Shown: positions 55,862 to 61,937 of the stretch, piece after piece
Numbering within the stretch: the first letter of the stretch is position 1
Layout: the number at the start of each line of letters is the position of its first letter
DNA from: WTFY01 sp965220875
GTDB taxonomy: Bacteria; Pseudomonadota; Gammaproteobacteria; UBA4575
Assembly: GCA_965220875.1 (NCBI GenBank)
Contig: CBDCRD010000003.1
Location: 1-64,000, forward strand
DNA length: 64,000 nt
Reading direction: 5' to 3'
The notes under the pieces: generated by a model
Told to the model about the DNA's origin: nothing
Seen by the model: the letters and a program-made list of their open reading frames with translations, nothing else
Database searches by the model: none
Program-made: the position numbers and the translations under genes

Positions 55862-56377
55862 GTGATACAGGAAAGGGTTCAGAATCTCGTTCGGGCGACC
55901 AGCCCCTCATTGCCTGTGCGCATGAGCCGCCTCGCCAAATCGCAGGATATTGCTCTCAAGTCCGGTGACATGCCTCCGGGCATCGCCGGCCAGCTCATAA
56001 AGACACCTGCCGACAGGATTGTGATCAGGGTCAACCGGACCCTGAACAAGTCCATCACAAGATATATTGTAGCCCATGAGTTTGCCCATTTCATGCTGCA
56101 CCGGAGAGTGCTTGATGACTCCCCCTATCACTGGATTCAGGATGACCTGTTTTTCAAAAGCCCCGTCATACCTCAATGGATGGAGGAGGAAGCTCACCAG
56201 CTGGCCATGGAGATTCTGATGCCCCATGATCTGCTGTCCAGGGAATTGGACGGACAGGACATCATAGACCATCAGGACTTGGTCCGGCTGGCGGATCTCT
56301 GCCAGGTCACCCTGACCCGAATGCAGATGCGACTTGGGGCCTTCTCCCAAATTAAGGAAATTCGGTATGCGTGTTAA
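55862..56377 (+). CDS. ImmA/IrrE-family metallopeptidase
   Basis: The GTG at 55862 is eight bases after GAGGGG and is preferred over the TTG six bases earlier. The 171-residue protein has the zinc peptidase motif HEFAHFMLH (about 75-83) and a downstream EEEAHQLAMEILMP block, where E and AMEILMP are typical of ImmA/IrrE proteins. Such peptidases cleave repressors, as ImmA does for ImmR of ICEBs1. No Xre repressor gene adjoins it, so its target is not apparent. It lies in the DotD-DotC operon and could release transfer-gene repression. Confidence 0.88.
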   Translation: MIQERVQNLVRATSPSLPVRMSRLAKSQDIALKSGDMPPGIAGQLIKTPADRIVIRVNRTLNKSITRYIVAHEFAHFMLHRRVLDDSPYHWIQDDLFFKSPVIPQWMEEEAHQLAMEILMPHDLLSRELDGQDIIDHQDLVRLADLCQVTLTRMQMRLGAFSQIKEIRYAC

Positions 56378-57284
56378 CGCGGGCTTGTGTTCTGTTATCT
56401 TTGGTCTGCTGCTGACGGGTTGTACCCATTGGCCCGGGAGTAACAATCAGGTTGCGCCTCTTACGACACCACCTGATTCTCATCAATTGCCCCATTTAGG
56501 GACAAGGGCAGGACCCCCCTTTGAAGCACCGCCGACTTTTGCCGAGCTGACCATACCGACGGCATCTGTCGTTGAGGTGGCACCGCTCAACGAACAAGCC
56601 CAGTTGCGCTTTCGATCCATGCGGGAAGCGGCCTTGAGTTATGGAACGCAGGCCGGATTTCATCGACGTATGTGGGAAGTACAGGTGATGGTCTCCGAAC
56701 GTGAGAATGTTCTGGACACGATATTTGATTTCAAGCGGGTCAGCTGGCCAACCTCCAATGGCACCGGCTGGCTTGTTTCTCCTGTCATCCGTCGCAGTGG
56801 TGCCATCTGGACGGGCGGGGAAGAGGGTCAGTCGGCTGCAGCTGCCGATGCCTTCATTGAAATCATGACGCCTGGTCATATAACCGGAACCCTTCCCAAC
56901 TGGCGGGATTATTTGATTACCCTTCCGCCGGCACCACGGCCGGTGGTGGCCGCCTTGCGCCCTTTTGAGGAAGAAATGCGGCAATGGCGTGAATGGGCTG
57001 CCGAAGGTTGGAATGCTGGAGTCAGGCAGGCTGATCTTGCCTTTGAGTCGGATATGGCCAGACTGGAGCGGGATTACCAGGGCATGCTGGAATATCGCCG
57101 ACTGCACGCTCAGGGAATGATTTCCGATGTCGTTATGGAAACAGCCCGTTATCAGCTTGGAGCGGAAGAGGATGGCCAGATCATGCGAATCGGGGAACGG
57201 AGTGTCCGGATCACCGAACCCTCCCGTCTGATTGACGACAGTTCCACTTGGCAACCCCGGATCGTTGCAACACGTCCTCATTAA
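56367..57284 (+). CDS. dotC: DotC/TraI outer-membrane lipoprotein
   Basis: From the ATG at 56367 (AAGGAA upstream) the protein has 305 residues, with a lipoprotein signal ending LLLTGC (about residue 20). The body matches DotC: LRFRSMREAALSYGTQAGFH, VLDTIFDFKRVSW, LVSPVIRRS and LPNWRDYLI, ending in WAAEGWNAGVRQADLAFESD. DotC works with DotD to place DotH in the outer membrane. The start overlaps the end of the peptidase gene. Confidence 0.9.
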   Translation: MRVNAGLCSVIFGLLLTGCTHWPGSNNQVAPLTTPPDSHQLPHLGTRAGPPFEAPPTFAELTIPTASVVEVAPLNEQAQLRFRSMREAALSYGTQAGFHRRMWEVQVMVSERENVLDTIFDFKRVSWPTSNGTGWLVSPVIRRSGAIWTGGEEGQSAAAADAFIEIMTPGHITGTLPNWRDYLITLPPAPRPVVAALRPFEEEMRQWREWAAEGWNAGVRQADLAFESDMARLERDYQGMLEYRRLHAQGMISDVVMETARYQLGAEEDGQIMRIGERSVRITEPSRLIDDSSTWQPRIVATRPH

Positions 57285-57300
57285 AAAAAGGAAACGGAAT

Positions 57301-58062
57301 ATGGTAGAAGAATTTGATCTGACACATCTGCCCACCCTGCATCGGTTGTGCTATCGGCACCCTGGAACCGTCTGTGACTGGCTTACTGAGAACGAGAACA
57401 CGAACGCGGTTTACGAATTGGCCCGGTGGAAGTCCACCGCCCTTCACTGGATGGCCGCCAGCACCGATCCAGCCAGCCCGGAGGGCATGACTGGCCTGGT
57501 AACATTGAATCGGGACTTTCTTGGGTTTCGGGATGAAACCGGTGCCCTGCCTCTTCATTGGGCTGCCCGCTGGGGATCACTGGAAAATCTGGTCCATCTT
57601 GCCGAACGGAATCGCCCAGACGGTTCTGCCAGCACCAGGGACACACTGGGACGGGAGGTTGTGCACTGGTACGCCATAGCCCAACAGAATCCCTTTGCCG
57701 GGCCACAGAAGCTGGAATTCCTGACCAGCCAAATGGCCCAGAGGCTTGACGCAAGGGATGAACCCTTTGGTGGAACACCCCTGCATTGGGCCGCGGCCCT
57801 CGGCGGGGATGTCAGGACTCTTGTTGCCCGCATGCCTGATCTCGTCAATGAACGGGATCACAAGGGCGCAACGCCCCTCCATTGGCTGGCGGCAACCGGC
57901 GCATCCCTCAGGGACAATCTGCCGATCCTGCTTACGGCCGGAGCCCAAACGGATGTGGCCTGTTATGACGGGACGATCATTGAACAATTGATCAAGCCCG
58001 AACACCAGGACATCTGGGTCGAGCATTTGTCCACCAGTCGTCCCTCAACCCCTCCCATGTAA
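57301..58062 (+). CDS. Ankyrin-repeat protein after dotC
   Basis: From the ATG at 57301 (AAAGGAAA upstream) the 253-residue protein has at least four ankyrin repeats, all with the variant HW at the end of the TPLH core: TALHWMAAS, ALPLHWAARWGSLENLVHLA, GTPLHWAAALGGDVRTLV and ATPLHWLAATGASLRDNLPI. There is no signal peptide. It lies 16 bp after dotC and 11 bp before the LysM/TcpQ gene, within the operon. It is the fourth ankyrin protein in this element and differs in repeat style from those at 5.6-7.0 kb. Confidence 0.85.
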   Translation: MVEEFDLTHLPTLHRLCYRHPGTVCDWLTENENTNAVYELARWKSTALHWMAASTDPASPEGMTGLVTLNRDFLGFRDETGALPLHWAARWGSLENLVHLAERNRPDGSASTRDTLGREVVHWYAIAQQNPFAGPQKLEFLTSQMAQRLDARDEPFGGTPLHWAAALGGDVRTLVARMPDLVNERDHKGATPLHWLAATGASLRDNLPILLTAGAQTDVACYDGTIIEQLIKPEHQDIWVEHLSTSRPSTPPM

Positions 58063-58073
58063 GGATTAAACTG

Positions 58074-59009
58074 ATGAGACTCTCTTTGCCTTTTGCCGCC
58101 CTTTTACTAACCTTTAATCAGAATCTTGCTCCCGGATTGGCTCTTGCCGGTTGGGAATTGGTCCTTGGTGACTCGACAGTGCAATCACCACCCGTCTCTT
58201 CCAGCGGAGACAAATTGGAGGCAGCAAATCCCTCGCCTGATCGGGTCCAACCGGACTGTCAGCATATGGTCAGACCAGGCGAAACGCTGAGTGGAATTGC
58301 CAAATCCCGGTTGGGCGATGCGACCGCATGGCGGCAACTGGCTCAAGCCAACAATCTCCCATCTGATGGCCGGGTCACTCATGGAACCCTTCTTAATCTC
58401 CCCTGTCATGGTGATTGGACGACCTCACAATATAGGGAGATTGATTCCCCTGTGGAAACAAGGGATCTGGCCACAGCCATCAGGGAGAGCAAAGGTTCTG
58501 TCGCTGAAGATGGATCTGATTCGCCCGACCCTTCAAAACAAGCCATCCAGTTGTCCAGGACTTCGGATGCATCTTTATCAGAAGTTCAGGATCTTCACCA
58601 GGAATTGGCGGGTACTTTGCTTCCTTCAGGACCGGGAACACTTGAAACCGGACCAGACAACAACCAGGAAAGTGTGGCTTCCCCCGCCATTGATTTGTCA
58701 GGAAAGGAAAATCAGGACACACAAACCAAACCAGGGAATGTCAGCATGAATCCCGGCGGGGAAAGTGAACCTGTCTGGCGTGCCAGGGGAGGATCCCTGT
58801 TGGATGATGTTATTGCCGAGTGGACACTGAAATCCGGTTATCGGCTTATCATCAAGGATCGCTGGTCCTGGAAACTTGATTATGATTATCACTATAACGG
58901 TGATCTGAAGGGAGCCATCACGGATCTCATGACGGGGTATTCACACACCCTACCGGCCCCAGTTGTTACATTCTACAGCAATGACGTGGTTGTCCTGTCG
59001 GTCAATTAA
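58074..59009 (+). CDS. LysM and TcpQ-like exported protein
   Basis: The 311-residue protein has a signal peptide (1-26), a LysM domain (about 62-111, HMVRPGETLSGIAKSRLGDA onward), a disordered Ser/Thr/Asp-rich linker (120-225) and a C-terminal TcpQ-like domain (LKSGYRLIIKDRWSWKLDYD, then TLPAPVVTFYSNDVVVLSVN). TcpQ-type domains occur in pilus and secretion proteins that support outer-membrane channels. It probably ties the outer ring to peptidoglycan. It follows the ankyrin gene closely. Confidence 0.82.
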   Translation: MRLSLPFAALLLTFNQNLAPGLALAGWELVLGDSTVQSPPVSSSGDKLEAANPSPDRVQPDCQHMVRPGETLSGIAKSRLGDATAWRQLAQANNLPSDGRVTHGTLLNLPCHGDWTTSQYREIDSPVETRDLATAIRESKGSVAEDGSDSPDPSKQAIQLSRTSDASLSEVQDLHQELAGTLLPSGPGTLETGPDNNQESVASPAIDLSGKENQDTQTKPGNVSMNPGGESEPVWRARGGSLLDDVIAEWTLKSGYRLIIKDRWSWKLDYDYHYNGDLKGAITDLMTGYSHTLPAPVVTFYSNDVVVLSVN

Positions 59010-59029
59010 GGCTTATCGTGTCGTGATTG

Positions 59030-59764
59030 ATGTTGGGATGGGTAACACATTCCCTCAAGACCGGTCGTGGTCGACTGATGCTGGCTGGGTCCTGGCTGGT
59101 GGGTGTGCCGCTTTGTGCTCTTCTGTCCGGTCTTGTTCTTCATAAACTTTATCCTCCCTTTCCCGAATCGGTGGCCCCGGTTCCCAGGTTGGAAGACTGG
59201 CTGGCGCTTCCGGTTGGGGATTTTGACCTTTACTCCTTTGATCTTCCATCCTACCAACTGGATCCTGCACTGCGTGTACCATCATGCTTGCCAGTTGAAG
59301 ACAGTCTCAAAAAATTCATGTCCCTGAAGCCGGTTACGATCAACAGGTCGTGCGAGCTGACGGCGGGTCTTTGGCGCGAGGCCTGGAGCGGTCGTCTCGT
59401 GACCAATCCGGACCGGATCGAGATTGTTGAAATCATTCCCCTTCGCTGGTTACTTGCCGCTGCCGAGGAGACAAAAAGAAGGGTTGGGCAAACCCTCGCA
59501 GCTTCTGAAATACAGCAATGGCTATACCTTTCACCTCGCAATACAGGTCGTCTGATGGTGGCTTCCAAACGGGTAGCAACCAGACGGGGGCATTTTCCCA
59601 TTGATCACTTCAGACCTTGGCGTTCAGAACCAGCCTGTCACTTTACCTTGAACTGGGCCAGGGTCAAGTTACATTATCGTTTACCTGTACGGCAAGAAGA
59701 AAGGGAACGGGTTGCCAATTATCTCAGGACCTGCAGTCAGGATAAATTTTCTTTCCATAATTGA
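59030..59764 (+). CDS. Membrane-anchored protein, last of DotD-DotC operon
   Basis: The ATG at 59030 gives 244 residues; a TTG three bases earlier and an ATG at 59078 are alternatives. One hydrophobic helix (about 17-37, LMLAGSWLVGVPLCALLSGL) is followed by a soluble domain with three cysteines (PSCLPVE, NRSCELT, PACHFTLNW). No family recognised. It ends the plus-strand transfer operon; after it, base composition becomes AT-rich and cargo begins. Confidence 0.7.
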   Translation: MLGWVTHSLKTGRGRLMLAGSWLVGVPLCALLSGLVLHKLYPPFPESVAPVPRLEDWLALPVGDFDLYSFDLPSYQLDPALRVPSCLPVEDSLKKFMSLKPVTINRSCELTAGLWREAWSGRLVTNPDRIEIVEIIPLRWLLAAAEETKRRVGQTLAASEIQQWLYLSPRNTGRLMVASKRVATRRGHFPIDHFRPWRSEPACHFTLNWARVKLHYRLPVRQEERERVANYLRTCSQDKFSFHN

Positions 59765-59854
59765 TTATTTCGGATTTACGTACAGCAATTTCGAAGAGGT
59801 CTCCCACTAATTCTAATAAGCAAAAAAATACTTTTATCGGGAATTACTGATGGG

Positions 59855-60205
59855 CTATTTTTCTCGTTCAATACTCTTGCCTACGGCGACTCCTGCCACA
59901 AAGGTGAAAGCGGTACCAAAAATTTTAAGACCATCTCCTACCCAATTCGGTTTCAAAATTGATCCAAAGATTATCAGTATTATAAGTACAATAAGCAAAC
60001 CAACTGACAGGATCAGTGATGCTGCATGACCCTTGTCATCAGTACCATAGGAAAGGCCCCATTTATTGAAATGAAAAACCTGACCAGGCGCTCCTCCCTG
60101 ATGCAAGGCTGGATTGGTACTGGTATCCTTATCAGGTTCTGAAGGCTGATCAATGGGAGGCTGGACTGGAAATTTTTCAATCTGCAAATTTGGCTTTGAA
60201 AACAT
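59855..60205 (-). CDS. Two-helix membrane protein, probable toxin partner
   Basis: The 116-residue protein has a proline-rich soluble N-terminus and two hydrophobic helices near the C-terminus (about 62-81, LILSVGLLIVLIILIIFGSI, and 92-109, LKIFGTAFTFVAGVAVGK). It overlaps the end of the Panacea gene by 29 bases. In PanAT systems a Panacea antitoxin is paired with varied toxins, some of them membrane proteins. The pairing and overlap make this a likely membrane-targeting toxin, though no toxin motif is visible. Confidence 0.65.
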   Translation of the reverse strand: MFSKPNLQIEKFPVQPPIDQPSEPDKDTSTNPALHQGGAPGQVFHFNKWGLSYGTDDKGHAASLILSVGLLIVLIILIIFGSILKPNWVGDGLKIFGTAFTFVAGVAVGKSIEREK

Positions 60206-60761
60206 CCCGGATCAATTCATTTGGTATGCGTGGCTTGTTATCAAGAGAACCATACCTTTTTTTAACAATAGTCCATGGTTCACCAGGTCCGTGCGTTGCA
60301 TTTGACAGTTGTATACCAGTAAATTTTTTGTGCGTTTTCCAGACATTCTTCAAAAAACTCAAAATACTTTGTGGAACCGCTGGAGGAACCCGAAAATAAA
60401 CATCCAGTATTCCTTTACCGGTCTTGATAAGTTCTTCGGCCTGTTTATTCCGAATCGGTTCCTTGCCAAACTTTTCGAATTGGTAATATATACCGGGAAC
60501 GACCGGTCCCCAGGTCCAGGCTTTAATGTCATCAGGAAATAATTCAGTATCTGTGCTGGCCAACCACCAGGCCTGGGCATAAAAAAGTAACTTTTGAAGT
60601 TTGATTGGATCAATCAGAGGGAAATTTGTGTCGTCTTCTTCCTGAAGGGCAAGAAAAGCATTTGCTATTGCTGCAGCAGAAAAACTTCCAGCTGGAATAC
60701 CACTTGTTATAGTTTCGCCATCTGCGATATTATCAGAAATATAAGGCGTTTTTGTGTTCAT
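60177..60761 (-). CDS. Panacea-domain (SocA/DUF4065) antitoxin-like protein
   Basis: The 194-residue protein carries the Panacea signature: IKLQKLLFYAQAWWLA (about 52-67), DIKAWTWGPVVPGIYYQF and, near the C-terminus, PWTIVKKRYGSL. The domain is known as a versatile antitoxin in PanAT toxin-antitoxin pairs and as the SocA adaptor. A perfect 9-bp inverted repeat immediately before the start could be its operator. The following gene encodes a small membrane protein, the likely toxin. Confidence 0.82.
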   Translation of the reverse strand: MNTKTPYISDNIADGETITSGIPAGSFSAAAIANAFLALQEEDDTNFPLIDPIKLQKLLFYAQAWWLASTDTELFPDDIKAWTWGPVVPGIYYQFEKFGKEPIRNKQAEELIKTGKGILDVYFRVPPAVPQSILSFLKNVWKTHKKFTGIQLSNATHGPGEPWTIVKKRYGSLDNKPRIPNELIRDVFKAKFAD

Positions 60762-60778
60762 TGTTCATTTCTTGGAAG

Positions 60779-60801
60779 ATATTGAATTTCGTATTCAATA
60801 T
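60779..60801. promoter_or_regulatory. Inverted repeat before Panacea gene
   Basis: ATATTGAAT and ATTCAATAT form perfect 9-bp arms separated by TTCGT. The repeat lies 18 bp before the start at 60761, where an autoregulatory operator of a toxin-antitoxin pair would be expected. Confidence 0.5.
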
Positions 60802-61163
60802 ACGGGATAGTATACATCAAAAAGAATACAATAGAGGCGGAACCTGAACACCACTCATTGTCGTACCCCTGAATCCAGTTTTTAATGAATAATTTGATTT
60901 ATTTGACAATTATTCATAATAATCACTTTACCGCCCTGAAATGATAATATTAATCGACAAGCAAATGTATTTTACTCTTGGTTTAGGAAAGAACGAAATC
61001 AAACTCATAAAATTGCAATTGGTGAGGATTTTAGGTAAATTGTCTGTTTTCGTCAAGTGCCTACCGGTCAACCTACCTTGTAAACTATAGAATTTAAAGG
61101 GTGTTGTTTTGAACTAAACATAAGGTCCAACAAACCTTCTTTTTCAGTTCTAGGGTTATTTGA
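60802..61163. other. AT-rich gap without a gene
   Basis: I see no convincing reading frame here. The stretch is AT-rich and holds only short frames without ribosome-binding sites. It lies upstream of the Panacea pair and downstream of the 174-residue membrane protein, so it may contain the toxin-antitoxin promoter and a terminator. No clear hairpin with a U-tract was found. Confidence 0.5.
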
Positions 61164-61688
61164 CTATACGGTTTCGGGATTTTTATAATTTTTGATATCC
61201 TTAATTAACCATTCCAACATACCCAAATTAGTAATTGTGGTTGCATCGTTTCCTACACTTTTTCTTATTGCCAAGAGAAAATCACCTAATAGTTCCATTA
61301 ACTTTATGGAATTCTGATTTTCATCATTCACTGAATAGAAATGCTGCATCAAGCTATTGTATGACGTCACCACTTCATCAGATCCAATCAAGACAAGTTG
61401 ACAACAAGCCCTTCTGTATTCATGTGACAAAATTATTTTTACTGCTTCATCTTCCTTTGTTGTAGATTTGCGTTTAAGTTTCGTGTTCTTGTTATCATAA
61501 TTTGAGAATGTAAGGATGTAAGGTTTCAGGATTTGATTGTATATCTCAATTCTGTCACTTCTGAGATTTTCCTCCAACTTAATTTTTCTTTCTATGGATT
61601 TCTGATTCCTCCAGATTTTATTTCCAAAATAAAGAGCTAAAAGAGGTGTGGTTATACTTCCTAAAGCCGTAATTATTTCCAAAATCAT
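61164..61688 (-). CDS. One-helix membrane protein, unknown
   Basis: The 174-residue protein begins with a membrane helix (about 2-23, ILEIITALGSITTPLLALYF), then a basic coiled-coil stretch (NQKSIERKIKLEENLRSDRI) and a helical soluble domain. Codon use is AT-rich, unlike the transfer backbone, which points to separate acquisition. It is divergent from the GHKL ATPase gene. Such small membrane-helical proteins often sit in defence islands, but no function can be assigned. Confidence 0.7.
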   Translation of the reverse strand: MILEIITALGSITTPLLALYFGNKIWRNQKSIERKIKLEENLRSDRIEIYNQILKPYILTFSNYDNKNTKLKRKSTTKEDEAVKIILSHEYRRACCQLVLIGSDEVVTSYNSLMQHFYSVNDENQNSIKLMELLGDFLLAIRKSVGNDATTITNLGMLEWLIKDIKNYKNPETV

Positions 61689-61746
61689 TTTCTAGTACCC
61701 TCCCATTTCATCGCAATAATGTTATAATAATAGCAACCTTGCTTCA

Positions 61747-61765
61747 GATAAGGACTCCCCTTATC
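61747..61765. promoter_or_regulatory. Inverted repeat between divergent cargo genes
   Basis: GATAAGG-ACTCC-CCTTATC has perfect 7-bp arms. It lies in the 249-bp gap between the membrane protein (start 61688) and the GHKL ATPase (start 61938) and could be an operator or a small hairpin. Confidence 0.35.
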
Positions 61766-61937
61766 GCACCCTAGGCCTGATTCAGTTTCGGTTCGCCGGC
61801 CATGCAATGTCTCCAACAGTCCAAAAATTATGGTTTGCACATGAATATATTTTCTGTAATTAGAAATTATTATCCAGCCCGACCCGGAATATTAGCTTAA
61901 TCATTTGAGAAACACATTTTAAAGCCATCATTTATCC

